64,000 nucleotides of DNA from Arthrobacter oryzae (GCF_030812315.1 NZ_JAUSSM010000002.1:62001-126000), one strand, 5' to 3'; positions 52,199 to 60,984 are shown, counted from the first letter of the stretch. Numbers and translations: made by a program. The notes: generated by a model from the letters alone, not told the origin.

Positions 52199-52376
52199 AC
52201 CCTGTAGGGCCGGCACTGAAGCCCTGACCCGGGACTTCCGCCGTGATCCCATCTGGCTGCGCAAACAGTTGTCAGACTCCGTCATGCGCCCCACCGTACG
52301 TGCGGCGGTGGAGGATCACGGCCACCAGAAATTCATCCTTGCCACCAAAGAGAGCACCGAGCGGCCAACAGTATAG
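52199..52376 (+). other. Coding-like fragment of unknown family
   Basis: A plus-strand frame without start codon ends DPIWLRKQLSDSVMRPTVRA followed by AVEDHGHQKFILATKESTER and TAG at 52374-52376. It is convincing as protein sequence but I do not recognise it; an in-frame TGA precedes it. Probably the tail of a deleted gene. The remainder of 52141-52580 shows nothing else. Confidence 0.3.
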
Positions 52377-52580
52377 TCTCATGCCGCGGACGCCAGCGCG
52401 GCCGGCAAGCCGATATACGCCAGTTCGAACCATCATGGTTCCGAGGCGTCACAGTCCCGACCTGAAAGCTGATGTTTGCAGGGTGGGAAACCCGCTGCAG
52501 ATAACGTGAATCGAGAGATAGCGACCGACCGAACGCGCGGCTGGGGCTGCCCAGCCAGGCGTTTGCGTGGCCGTTCGTAC

Positions 52581-53264
52581 TTATCGTGCTTGTCGGCGCA
52601 CCATCTCGTTGATCCAGATGGGCGCGAACGGAGACGTGCAGTTCGGGGGAGTCGGGTAGTCCTTGAGCACTTCCAGGCACTCACCGATTCCGATGGCACG
52701 GGCACGGTGCCCGGCATGCTCGATCCCGATCTGGGCCAGGCAGTGGTTCATCGCCCACTGCAGGCGATCCGGGGCGTCCTTCATCTCTGCCTCGATGACG
52801 TCGAGCAGTCCTGCGAGGTCGAGGCCCCCGGGCGTCTTCGCCACGCGTTCGGTAGTCAGCGCCCAGCCGGCGCTCGCGACCACTGGATCCGGATCGGCGG
52901 ACCAGGCCAGACGCAGCTCTTCGGAGTGCGCGCTCTTCTTCACCACGTAGTTCACGAGCCAGTCGTGCACCTTGGGAGTGCGTACTGAGCGCAACATAAC
53001 GTCCAATTGCTCACGCTCGAACCCCTTCGGGCGGCAAATCAGGAGCGCCAGCAGTCTCCCGGCGGTGTCTTCCGTCTCCCAGAGTTGGCGCGCGAGTTCC
53101 TGCTGCGTCTTCAGCCGCTTCCCGAGCTCGCGCAGTTTGCTGAGGTTCACACCGTGATCGTCACCGTGCTTCCCGTTCACCTCGCGTATCCTCGGGTCCT
53201 CGAGCGCGGCCAGCTCAGCCATCACCTCGGTCACCGTCATCCCGGCCAGTGTCGTCTCAGCCAC
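52581..53264 (-). CDS. DNA alkylation repair protein (AlkD-like HEAT)
   Basis: 227 residues of helical repeats, like AlkD family glycosylases that remove N3/N7-alkylpurines. Features: SKLRELGKRLKTQQELARQL, WETEDTAGRLLALLICRPKG, HDWLVNYVVKKSAHSEELRL and WSADPDPVVASAGWALTTER. GTG start with AGGAGG 5 bases upstream. Neighbour genes do not suggest an operon. Second alkylation-type repair gene in the window, after the AlkZ-like one. Confidence 0.8.
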   Translation of the reverse strand: MAETTLAGMTVTEVMAELAALEDPRIREVNGKHGDDHGVNLSKLRELGKRLKTQQELARQLWETEDTAGRLLALLICRPKGFEREQLDVMLRSVRTPKVHDWLVNYVVKKSAHSEELRLAWSADPDPVVASAGWALTTERVAKTPGGLDLAGLLDVIEAEMKDAPDRLQWAMNHCLAQIGIEHAGHRARAIGIGECLEVLKDYPTPPNCTSPFAPIWINEMVRRQAR

Positions 53265-53329
53265 CTCAGCCTCCTGTCCTCTCGCGTGAGCATCAGCCTA
53301 CTAGGAGGGGGGCGGTCAAACCCCGCGCT

Positions 53330-54070
53330 TCACTTCTTGCGAGTGGTGATGACTTCCCCACTGTGCGTCAAGTGCGCGGCCACGTCCCTAAGTTTGATGT
53401 TTGACTCCGAGCTTGCCCGGGTGAGGATGACGAAAGCCTGCTGATGGGTGATCTTGAACCTTTCCATCAGGATGCCCTTGGCCTGCCCGATCAAGTCCCT
53501 GGTTCCCAAGGCCTCCGTCAATTGATCGATTTCGCGTGCGTCTGACAGCGCTACCGCGGCGTGGGCGCCAATAAGAAGGGCCGTCTGTTCTGAATCCTCA
53601 TCAAAGGGATTTACATCAGCGCCATACAGGTTCAGGGCGCCCAGGTTGTCACCGTTCACGAAGAGCTGGATGCACAGCATGCTGCGGGCACCGATGTCGT
53701 ACGCTGCCCGGGCGAACGCCGGCCAACGTACCTCATTGCTGAGGTCCGGTACCCGTACAACGCGCTGTTCATACGCAGCATCAAGGCAGGGCCCCTGGCG
53801 CATTTCGCTTTGGAGTTCGTCGGCCTTCCTGGGGAGCTCACCTGACGCTGCCCGCGACTCAACGGTCCGGCGGCCAGTAACCAGGCTGATCGAAGCATCC
53901 ACCGCGCCGGGGACCAGTTCCAGAACCGCACGGACCACGTCCGTCAGGACCGCTTCGGTGTCCTGATCATGCTGCAGGTCCCTGGCCAGTTCACTCAGCC
54001 GGCCAGCAAGAATTGCGCTGATCACCGAGGCTCGGTCAGCAGAATCCTGGGTATTCGTGAAGGCCGTCAT
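53330..54070 (-). CDS. GAF-ANTAR transcription antitermination regulator
   Basis: 246 residues. GAF sensor domain about residues 35-165 (VPGAVDASISLVTGRRTVES; RSMLCIQLFVNGDNLGALNL) and C-terminal ANTAR RNA-binding domain (TRDLIGQAKGILMERFKITH then QQAFVILTRASSESNIKLRD). Such proteins bind paired RNA hairpins to prevent termination. GAGGAG precedes the ATG. Targets not evident here. Confidence 0.88.
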   Translation of the reverse strand: MTAFTNTQDSADRASVISAILAGRLSELARDLQHDQDTEAVLTDVVRAVLELVPGAVDASISLVTGRRTVESRAASGELPRKADELQSEMRQGPCLDAAYEQRVVRVPDLSNEVRWPAFARAAYDIGARSMLCIQLFVNGDNLGALNLYGADVNPFDEDSEQTALLIGAHAAVALSDAREIDQLTEALGTRDLIGQAKGILMERFKITHQQAFVILTRASSESNIKLRDVAAHLTHSGEVITTRKK

Positions 54071-54236
54071 CTTTCGTCTCCTCGGAGTAGTGTCACCGCG
54101 GCCAAGACGGGGGTGGCGCTGTGGTTGATGTTTGTATTTTCCCGCAATCCGGGCTTTTTGTGGATGTGCGCGAACAGCGCGATTTAGCGGGTCCCTCGCA
54201 TCCGGCCGGCTGGGAACAAAGGCGCTATGATATTAC

Positions 54237-54262
54237 TTAGCACTGCTAATTAGCGTCGCTAA
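54237..54262. promoter_or_regulatory. Two abutting perfect palindromes (MarR operator)
   Basis: TTAGCACTGCTAA (54237-54249) and TTAGCGTCGCTAA (54250-54262) are both exact 6-1-6 palindromes, joined without a gap, 30 bases before the MarR start. A TATGAT (54226-54231) just upstream is a likely -10 element. Probable autoregulatory operator for two MarR dimers. Confidence 0.65.
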
Positions 54263-54291
54263 CTATCTTGCCGTAAAGGCCAGGAGGCACA

Positions 54292-54750
54292 ATGACCACC
54301 AGCACAGGGGACGCTGGCCACCCAGCGGATGGCATCCGGCCGGACATATTGGCGATTGAGCTCCGGACTGCCGTTATGCGGACATCCCGCCGGCTACGCA
54401 TCGAGGCAACCGGCGATGTGATTACGCCAGGACAGTACACGGTCCTGGCGCATCTTCGTGCGGGCTCCCAAACCCTGCGCGAACTGGCCGAGCGGGAGCA
54501 CGTCCAGGCGCCGTCGATGACCCGGATAGTTAACGCGTTGACCGACCAAGGCTTTGTGTCGCGGTCAGCGCACCCCGACGACGGCCGCCAGATTCTCGTC
54601 TGGATCACCCCGGCCGGTGAGGAAGTCCTGAACGAGGCCCGCAGCCAGCGGACGGCCTGGCTAGCACAGCGGGTCGCCGTACTCAGTGAAGGGGACCGTC
54701 TGACGCTCAGCCGCGCCGCACACATCATGCAGGAGCTGAGCGCCAAATGA
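54292..54750 (+). CDS. MarR-family transcriptional regulator
   Basis: 152 residues. Winged helix-turn-helix: TLRELAEREHVQAPSMTRIV with wing DDGRQILVWITPAGEEVL. Stop codon overlaps the start of the exporter (ATGA). Together with the twin palindrome upstream it forms a self-regulated regulator-exporter unit, but the exporter is interrupted. CAGGAGG precedes the ATG. Confidence 0.88.
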   Translation: MTTSTGDAGHPADGIRPDILAIELRTAVMRTSRRLRIEATGDVITPGQYTVLAHLRAGSQTLRELAEREHVQAPSMTRIVNALTDQGFVSRSAHPDDGRQILVWITPAGEEVLNEARSQRTAWLAQRVAVLSEGDRLTLSRAAHIMQELSAK

Positions 54751-56048
54751 GCGCCACATTCCGGGCGCTGGGGAACCACAACTACCGCTGATGGGCCGGT
54801 GGTGCGCTGGTATCCAACATCGGCACGTGGATGCAGCGGGTGGCGCAGGACTGGCTGGTGCTGACGGTGTTGACCGACCATTCCGGTACGGCGGTCGGCA
54901 TCACGACGGGGCTGCAGTTCCTGCCGATGCTGCTGCTTGGCCCCTATGCGGGAGTGCTCGCGGACCGCTACCACAAACGCATCATCCTACTTTGGACGCA
55001 GTCGGCCATGGGCCTCTGCGGATTGCTGGTCGGGCTCTTGGTGCTGACCGGCTCGGCGCAGTTGTGGCAGGTCTATGTGGCGGCACTGTGCCTTGGGGTA
55101 GCCAGCGCCATCGACGGACCGGCGCGCCAGGCCTTTGTCTCCGAACTGGTCGGGCAGGAAAACATTTCCAATGCCGTGGCACTCAACTCTGCATCCTTCA
55201 ACACTGCCCGGCTCACCGGACCCGCCATCGCCGGAGTGCTCATCGCCTGGATCGGCACCGGACCGGTGTTGCTGCTCAACGCTGCCAGCTTCGCCGCCGT
55301 CCTCCTGTCCCTGTGGCGCATCCGCCCTTCGGGGCTGTTCCCGACAGCGTCCGCGACCCGTGGCAAGCATCAGGTTGCCGAGGGCTTGGGGTACGTCAGA
55401 CGGCGCCCGGATCTGGTGCTGATCCTCGTTATGGTTGGAATCCTTGGGGCATTCGGCATGAATTTCCCTATCACTAATGCGCTGATGTCCACCGCGGAAT
55501 TCGGGATGGGACCGGGGGAGTTCGGGTTGCTTGGCTCCATCATGGCCGTAGGCACGCTGGCCGGTGCGTTGCTGGCGGCCCGCCGTTCCGGCCCCCGGCT
55601 GCGATTCCTGCTCGGCGGAGCCCTCGGCTTAGGCTTCTTTACCCTCGTTGGCAGCGTGTCCCCGTCTTTCTGGCTCTACGCAGCCGTCCTGGTGCCGGTC
55701 GGCCTTGCCTCGATCACCTTCCTGAACAGCTGCAACACAAGTATCCAGCTCACGGTGCACCCAGAATTCAGGGGCCGTGTGTTGGCACTGTACCTGGCCG
55801 TCCTACAGGGCGGGACCGCTCTCGGGGCGCCCCTGACGGGATGGATCGGCACTGAATTCGGTCCGCGCTGGTCGGTGGCGGCCGGCGGAACAATCGTCCT
55901 GCTCACCGGCCTGTGCTCCGTGATCGTGGTCAGCCGGAGCAGCACGATGACATGGCGGCAGCAACTTCGGACTGTGTTCGCTCGGAAGCAATCGCGCAAC
56001 CGGTGGGGTCGGGGCCCGGAAACCGCCGGCCAGGCCGAGGGCATCTGA
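54747..56048 (+). pseudogene. MFS exporter (MFS_3) with nonsense codon 15
   Basis: Starting from the ATG overlapping the MarR stop, the frame reads SATFRALGNHNYR then TGA (54789-54791) and continues WAGGALVSNIGTWMQRVAQD and a complete 12-segment EntS-like exporter (FLPMLLLGPYAGVLADRYHK, RPDLVLILVMVGILGAFGMN). The TGA replaces a residue just before TM1. A single G to A or T to G type change can explain it. Unless read through or restarted at ATG 54831 (losing half of TM1), the protein is not made. Confidence 0.75.
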
Positions 56049-56099
56049 AGCGCCCACACCGCGAGGCATCCGCTGCGCCCCCAACCACAGCACGCAAAA

Positions 56100-56134
56100 G
56101 CGTACGACGCCGGGAAGTCCCCGCCGTCGTACGC
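56100..56134. terminator. Hairpin between exporter and ArfB genes
   Basis: GCGTACGACG pairs with CGTCGTACGC, with a partly paired GC-rich interior. It lies between convergent genes and can terminate both. Confidence 0.65.
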
Positions 56135-56167
56135 CTGACCCGTGATTGGGGTGCTTCGCCGATGCCG

Positions 56168-56590
56168 CTACTCCGCGGCCGGCCGCTGCCGTTGCCGCTT
56201 AGTTGCGGAGCGCTGTTGTTTTGTCACGAGGTGTCGCCGCTTCGAGCCCCGGGTGGGCTTGGTCGGTCGGCGGTGTGCCGCCTCGGGAGCAAGGCCCTCG
56301 ATGACGATTTCGGCGAGTTTGACCAGGGCAATCTCGCGGTTCCGGAGCTGGGATCGACGCTCGGAGGCGGTCACGGTGATTACTCCGGCTATGAGGCGTC
56401 GTCCGAGGCGGCTAACCAACATCGTCCGCTGTTCGTCGGAGACCGCAGCCGAGTCGGCGACGTTCCACGAGAGTTCAACACGGCTGTCCGAGGTGTTCAC
56501 GTGCTGACCGCCCGGTCCGGATGAGCGCGAGAACCTCCAGCTGAGTTCCGACGCCGGAATGGTGAGCGCTGGCGACACCTCCAAATCCAT
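56168..56590 (-). CDS. arfB: Alternative ribosome-rescue factor ArfB (peptidyl-tRNA hydrolase)
   Basis: 140 residues. RF1-like domain with SRSSGPGGQHVNTSDSRVEL, containing the catalytic GGQ, and a basic C-terminal tail (RRPTKPTRGSKRRHLVTKQQ) that enters the empty mRNA channel. Releases peptide from stalled ribosomes lacking a stop codon. ATG at 56590 gives the family length; a longer frame to 56683 is not supported. Confidence 0.87.
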   Translation of the reverse strand: MDLEVSPALTIPASELSWRFSRSSGPGGQHVNTSDSRVELSWNVADSAAVSDEQRTMLVSRLGRRLIAGVITVTASERRSQLRNREIALVKLAEIVIEGLAPEAAHRRPTKPTRGSKRRHLVTKQQRSATKRQRQRPAAE

Positions 56591-56676
56591 GCACCCAGTG
56601 TTGCACGGATGCATCGAGCGGCGTTGGAGCGATGTAGGCAGCCTTGGGATCCTTCGGCTGGATCGCATCGGGATCC

Positions 56677-56705
56677 TTGCCAAAAATACTAAGTATGCTT
56701 ATGGT
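56677..56705 (+). promoter_or_regulatory. Candidate promoter for the Mn-catalase unit
   Basis: TTGCCA (56677-56682), 17-base spacer, TATGGT (56700-56705). The spacer holds an exact palindrome ATACTAAGTAT (56686-56696). It is directed towards the small proline-rich frame and Mn catalase. Confidence 0.4.
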
Positions 56706-56771
56706 AGCGGTGGACTGGATGGCATAAAGACAACACCAGAACCAGCGCAGAAGACCGAACCGGGAGACGAC

Positions 56772-56969
56772 GTGATCGCAGGAACGAAGTCTGACCGCAT
56801 GATGCGGCCCATCCCGCGGCCGCCGTCAACATTCGGGACCCCCTTAGTCGCGGCCCAAGCCCAAGGTTCGCCGGGCGCAGCGTGCCGGGCGCCGCCGTCG
56901 CCCGGCGGGCAAGACACGGACCTGCCACCCAAACCGAAACCACCCCCGGGCGCCGAAGGGCAGCCCTGA
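56772..56969 (+). CDS. Possible 65-residue proline-rich protein
   Basis: GTG start with GGGAG 5 bases before it. Reads VIAGTKSDRMMRPIPRPPST, then Gly/Ala/Pro-rich to PPKPKPPPGAEGQP. Low complexity, disordered. Lies 54 bases upstream of the Mn catalase in the same direction and within the likely transcript. No family recognised; may be chance in GC-rich DNA. Confidence 0.35.
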   Translation: MIAGTKSDRMMRPIPRPPSTFGTPLVAAQAQGSPGAACRAPPSPGGQDTDLPPKPKPPPGAEGQP

Positions 56970-57023
56970 CCCACGGGCTACCGAGCCCAGCACAGCAGCA
57001 GATCGAACCGTGAGGAAACAACG

Positions 57024-58028
57024 ATGTACCTACACACACAGCTTCTGATCAACGAAATTGCCGCCGACGAGCCGGATCCTGCGGCAGCCAACGCCCTGCA
57101 GGAAGGCCTGGGCGGGCAATTCGGTGAGATGCGCACCATGATGCAGTATCTGTTCCAGAGCATGAACTTCCGCGGGGACGCAGCTGCAAAACCTTACAAG
57201 GATCTGCTTCAGGGCGTCGGTACCGAGGAGATCAGCCATGTTGAGCTCATCGGAACGACCATCTCCCAACTGCTGGACGGATCCCCGCGGTATCAGGGCA
57301 AGAAGACCGACCCGCTGGACGAGCCCGGAGCCAAGGGGGCCACGCCGCTGAAAATCGCCCTGGACACCAGCAACATCCATCACTACCTCGTCGGTGCCCA
57401 GGGCGCCCTGCCCGTGGATGCCGCCGGCAACCCGTGGAGCGGTTCCTACGTGTACAACAGCGGCAACCTGGTCCTGGACCTGCTCTACAACCTGATGCTT
57501 GAATCCACCGGCCGGCTGCAGAAATGCCGGATCTACGAGATGACGGAAAACAAGACCGCCCGCTCCACGATCGCGTATCTCATCGTCCGGGACCAGGCGC
57601 ATGAGAACGCCTTCGCCAAGGCCCTGGAAAGCCTTGGCATGAACTGGGGCAAGGTGCTGCCGATCCCGAAGACCAATGCCGAGCAGTTCCCGGAAGTAAA
57701 GAAGCTACTGGATAAAGGCCTGCAGAGCATCCAGTACACCTTCAGCGCCGACAATCTCAGCGAAGCCGGCAAGCTGTACCGCGGTGCCTCGCCATCGAAC
57801 GACGGTACCGAGCTGAGCACGGATGTAATGCCCGAAGGCTTCCCCATGACGATCTCTCCGGAACGACGCGAAGAGTTCGCGCCGGGTCTTGACCCGGACC
57901 TGCTGGCACTGATTCAGGCCACCGCGGAAGTCGAACTCAAGGAAGCGAACAATCCGAAGGGAACCAGCGCTCCCAAACAGGATAAGAATCCCACGCCGGC
58001 AAAGAGTCCCAAGCAAACCAAGAAGTAA
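57024..58028 (+). CDS. Manganese catalase
   Basis: 334 residues. Dismutates H2O2 at a di-Mn centre in a four-helix bundle. Metal-ligand helices are visible: GEMRTMMQYLFQSMNFRG, GTEEISHVELIGTTISQLLD and the second pair IVRDQAHENAFAKALESLG. GYVYNSGNLVLDLLYN-type substrate region (SGSYVYNSGNLVLDL). C-terminal Lys/Pro-rich tail (PKQDKNPTPAKSPKQTKK) is common in actinobacteria. GAGGAAA precedes the ATG. Cytoplasmic oxidative defence. Confidence 0.92.
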   Translation: MYLHTQLLINEIAADEPDPAAANALQEGLGGQFGEMRTMMQYLFQSMNFRGDAAAKPYKDLLQGVGTEEISHVELIGTTISQLLDGSPRYQGKKTDPLDEPGAKGATPLKIALDTSNIHHYLVGAQGALPVDAAGNPWSGSYVYNSGNLVLDLLYNLMLESTGRLQKCRIYEMTENKTARSTIAYLIVRDQAHENAFAKALESLGMNWGKVLPIPKTNAEQFPEVKKLLDKGLQSIQYTFSADNLSEAGKLYRGASPSNDGTELSTDVMPEGFPMTISPERREEFAPGLDPDLLALIQATAEVELKEANNPKGTSAPKQDKNPTPAKSPKQTKK

Positions 58029-58151
58029 CCGGTTCGAAAAGGAACTGGGGCGGGCAGCCCATGCCCCACGACTTGTGGCGGGCCGCTTTCAGGACAGGAA
58101 GCGGGCCGCCGCCGGGGGAGGGCCCTATCCTCAGGTATTTTCGGGCGTCCA

Positions 58152-58994
58152 ATGATTCGGTCCATGCAGCGCGCCACTCGAGGGAGCATCAAATTGACAA
58201 CCACCCAAGTCGGTGACGCCTTCATTTCCGACGTCCGCCTTGGGGACCTGGTGGGGCGACTGTATGCCTCGCGCCGTCCCGGCGTGGAACGCTCGGGGCC
58301 GCCAATGGTCCTCGTCCACGGGATAGGCGTATCCCACCGCTACCTGAACCGGCTGCACAGGCTCCTGGCCGAATCGGCAGATACGTATTCACTGGATCTT
58401 CCCGGGTTCGGCGGAACACCGAACCCGGGCCGTCAGCTGACCGTCGCGGACTACGCAGGCTTTGTCCTGGCGGCCCTGGACCAGGCAGGCGTTGGGCCGT
58501 GCGTCCTCATTGGGCATTCGATGGGAGTTCAGTTCGCCGTGGAGGCCGCACGGCAACAACCGGGCCGGTTCACACAGCTCGTTCTGATGGGGCCGGTGGT
58601 CGACGAGAAACGCCGTACGGTGGCCCGCCAGGCCCTTGACCTGACTCTTGACTGCCTCTTCTTCGAGACCGCGGCCTCGAACTTCCTAGTCCTCACCGAC
58701 TATTTCCGCTGCGGGCCACGCTGGTACCTGACCGAATTACCCGTGATGATGTCCTACCGCACCGAGGAATCTATCGCCGAGGTGGCAACGCCGGTTCTTA
58801 TCCTGCGGGGATCCCGGGATCCGGTGGCATCCCGGGACTGGTGCCGCCTGCTCGAGCAGCGAGCCGGTGACGGTGAATTCCATGAGATCCCCGGTTGCGG
58901 TCATGTCGTTCAACACGCCGGCGCCGGAAGAGTCGCGGAAGCCATCCAAGACTTTGCGCGCACCCCGGGCAACCCGCTGGAAGCACCCGCATGA
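58152..58994 (+). CDS. Alpha/beta hydrolase
   Basis: 280 residues. Conserved VLVHGIGVSHRYLNRLHRLL, nucleophile LIGHSMGVQFAVEAARQQPG, Asp in LRGSRDPVASRDW and His in EIPGCGHVVQHAGAGR. Resembles meta-cleavage product or lipase-type hydrolases. Start uncertain by a few codons (ATG at 58152 or 58164). Its stop overlaps the start of the next hydrolase. Confidence 0.78.
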   Translation: MIRSMQRATRGSIKLTTTQVGDAFISDVRLGDLVGRLYASRRPGVERSGPPMVLVHGIGVSHRYLNRLHRLLAESADTYSLDLPGFGGTPNPGRQLTVADYAGFVLAALDQAGVGPCVLIGHSMGVQFAVEAARQQPGRFTQLVLMGPVVDEKRRTVARQALDLTLDCLFFETAASNFLVLTDYFRCGPRWYLTELPVMMSYRTEESIAEVATPVLILRGSRDPVASRDWCRLLEQRAGDGEFHEIPGCGHVVQHAGAGRVAEAIQDFARTPGNPLEAPA

Positions 58995-59677
58995 ACGGAG
59001 CGTTCCGGAGGGCGGTCTGGTGGATCCGGGACTACGCCTATGCGGCCGGGTGGCAGGTCCGGGGCGCGGTGTCCCGCACTCCCGCCGATGCCTTCCACAG
59101 CGGTGACCGCACTCCCGTCGTCGTGATTCCGGGCGTTTACGAGAACTGGCAGTTTATGCTGCCCCTGATTACAGCCCTGCACCGCGCCGGGCACCCCGTC
59201 CACGTCGTGACCCTTCTGCAGAGGAACCGGCTGGACGTGCCCGTCGCTGCCCGGCTCGTGGCTGACCACATCGCAGCCGCCCGGCTGACGGACACTGTGA
59301 TCGTCGCCCACAGCAAGGGCGGCCTCATAGGCAAATACATCATGCTTGCCTTGGATCCGGACGGACTCATCGATCGCATGATCGCCGTCTGCACGCCCTT
59401 CTCCGGATCGCGCTATGCCCGCTACCTGCTCATCCCCAGCCTCCGCGTCTTTTCACCCCGAAACGCACTGACTGTGCAAATGGCACGGGAAGAAGCCATC
59501 AATCACCGGATCACGTCCATCTACGGCGTCTATGACCCGCATATCCCCGAAGGCAGCATTCTGCCCGGAGCCACGAATATCCGGCTCCAGGCAACCGGGC
59601 ACTTCCGGATCCTGGGGGATGAACAGACCGCCCGGACCATTCTGGAGCAGCTACAAGTGGAGCTTCCCGGGCAGTAG
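58991..59677 (+). CDS. Alpha/beta hydrolase (lipase class, PGAP1-like)
   Basis: 228 residues. VVVIPGVYENWQFMLPLITA, nucleophile IVAHSKGGLIGKYIML (Ser in HSKGG), late Asp in ITSIYGVYDPHIPE and His in QATGHFRILGD. ATGA overlap with the previous hydrolase makes a translationally coupled pair, possibly acting on the same ester or lipid. No signal peptide. Confidence 0.75.
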   Translation: MNGAFRRAVWWIRDYAYAAGWQVRGAVSRTPADAFHSGDRTPVVVIPGVYENWQFMLPLITALHRAGHPVHVVTLLQRNRLDVPVAARLVADHIAAARLTDTVIVAHSKGGLIGKYIMLALDPDGLIDRMIAVCTPFSGSRYARYLLIPSLRVFSPRNALTVQMAREEAINHRITSIYGVYDPHIPEGSILPGATNIRLQATGHFRILGDEQTARTILEQLQVELPGQ

Positions 59678-59739
59678 AACCCTATGCCGCAAGCCGCGGA
59701 AGCAACTGATGGTGCTCCCTCGGACTGAGTTCTGCACGG

Positions 59740-60090
59740 TCACAGGGTGGCCAGGAGCCCGGCCGTCTGTTCAAGGGCCCCGGGTACCAGGGAGTAATAG
59801 GCCCAGGTTCCGCGCTTTTCCCGGTGCAGCAGGCCGGCATCAACCAGGATCTTGAGGTGGTGGGAGACCGTGGGCTGGCCCAGGTCCAGCGGCCCGGTAA
59901 GGTCGCATACGCAGGATTCGCCGGAGGCCTCGGCCTTGACGATCGAGAGAAGCCGCAGCCTGTTCGGATCGGCCAGTGCCTTGAAGACCAAGGCTTTCTG
60001 CTTAGCGTCCTCGGCGCTCAGGGCGGGCGGCCCTCCCGGGACGCAGCACGCTTCATCCGTGGCTGTCTCGAGTACGGGCAGTAAGTTCAT
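59740..60090 (-). CDS. arsR: ArsR-family metalloregulator
   Basis: 116 residues. Winged helix (ALADPNRLRLLSIVKAEASG; DLGQPTVSHHLKILVDAGLL). Carries SCVCDL, the As(III)-sensing Cys pair of classical ArsR, plus ACCVPGG at the N-terminus. Represses transcription until arsenite binds. Likely binds the site overlapping its own upstream region (60105-60131). Beginning of the arsenic island. Confidence 0.85.
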   Translation of the reverse strand: MNLLPVLETATDEACCVPGGPPALSAEDAKQKALVFKALADPNRLRLLSIVKAEASGESCVCDLTGPLDLGQPTVSHHLKILVDAGLLHREKRGTWAYYSLVPGALEQTAGLLATL

Positions 60091-60104
60091 GTACCCATTA
60101 TGCC

Positions 60105-60131
60105 TCAATATTGATCATCATCAATGTATGG
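60105..60131. promoter_or_regulatory. ArsR operator 1
   Basis: TCAATATTGA (exact palindrome) followed by TCATCATCAATGTATGG, just upstream of the arsR start. A closely matching element is repeated at 61691-61717. Confidence 0.55.
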
Positions 60132-60221
60132 AGGACAAGGCCAAGGGGGCGCGCTCTCCGGCGCCGGTCCCGCCGAGGCTGAGGCGCGGCCGGCCGGCCG
60201 GCAGGCAGGTGTGGGCGAATG

Positions 60222-60959
60222 CTAGGGCGTGGCCCTCTCGGTGTGCGGTAGAACGACGTTGTCCGCGGTGCGGTTGGCGGCGGGAAATAGGATGAGCAAG
60301 AGCCCAAGGCCTATTCCCGCGCCGATCAGCTGCGCGATCACGAAGCCGGGAACGGACCCCGGAGCGATGCCGGCGAAGGTGTCACTGAAGATGCGGCCGA
60401 CTGTCACGGCCGGGTTTGCGAACGACGTCGAGGACGTGAACCAGTAGGCGGCTCCGATGTAGGCGCCCACCGCCGGCGCGGCGAGTGCGCTCCGCTTGGT
60501 GGCGGCGAGGGCGAAGATCAGCAGGATGAGCCCGGCGGTAGCAATAACCTCACCCAGCAGGTGTCCGGCGGTTGCCCGCTCCTTGGCAGAGATGGACGTG
60601 CCCACTTCAAACATGGCGTTTGCGGCCACACTGCCGCTGATCGCACCCACGGTCTGCGCAATGGCATAGGTGCCGAGCTCCGGCAGGGTCAGTCCGCTGC
60701 CGCTGCGTCGGCCCAGGATCCAGTCGGCGAGGGTCACCGCGGGATTGAAGTGCGCTCCGCTCACGGGGCCGAGCACGAGGATCAGCACCGTCAAACCCAG
60801 CACGGTCGCGGTGCTGTTCTGGAGCAGTTGCAGGCCAACGTCATTGGGGGAGAGCTGCTGCGCAGCGATCCCGGAGCCCACGACGATCATCACGAGCAGG
60901 CTGGTGCCCAGTAGTTCAGCAACGGCACGACGCCACAGTGGAGGCTGGTTGGAAGTCAT
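60222..60959 (-). CDS. Aquaporin / aquaglyceroporin family channel
   Basis: 245 residues, six membrane helices and two half-helices with NPA boxes: HFNPAVTLADWILGRRSG and FANPAVTVGRIFSDTF. In Sinorhizobium meliloti, AqpS serves as arsenite efflux channel in an ars operon, and this protein sits in an analogous place, between ArsR and the ArsR-ArsC fusion. Divergent from the fusion gene, sharing a short intergenic region with an ArsR site. Arsenite permeability is inferred, not shown. Confidence 0.82.
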   Translation of the reverse strand: MTSNQPPLWRRAVAELLGTSLLVMIVVGSGIAAQQLSPNDVGLQLLQNSTATVLGLTVLILVLGPVSGAHFNPAVTLADWILGRRSGSGLTLPELGTYAIAQTVGAISGSVAANAMFEVGTSISAKERATAGHLLGEVIATAGLILLIFALAATKRSALAAPAVGAYIGAAYWFTSSTSFANPAVTVGRIFSDTFAGIAPGSVPGFVIAQLIGAGIGLGLLLILFPAANRTADNVVLPHTERATP

Positions 60960-60984
60960 GCCAACAGCTTGACCGAAAGAATTA

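Noticed and set aside
47184..53264. Defence island or biosynthetic cluster around the two repair genes
   Set aside because: No nuclease, methylase, helicase, PKS or NRPS gene is visible; the repair genes are separated by a sugar porter, a monooxygenase and a cupin protein.
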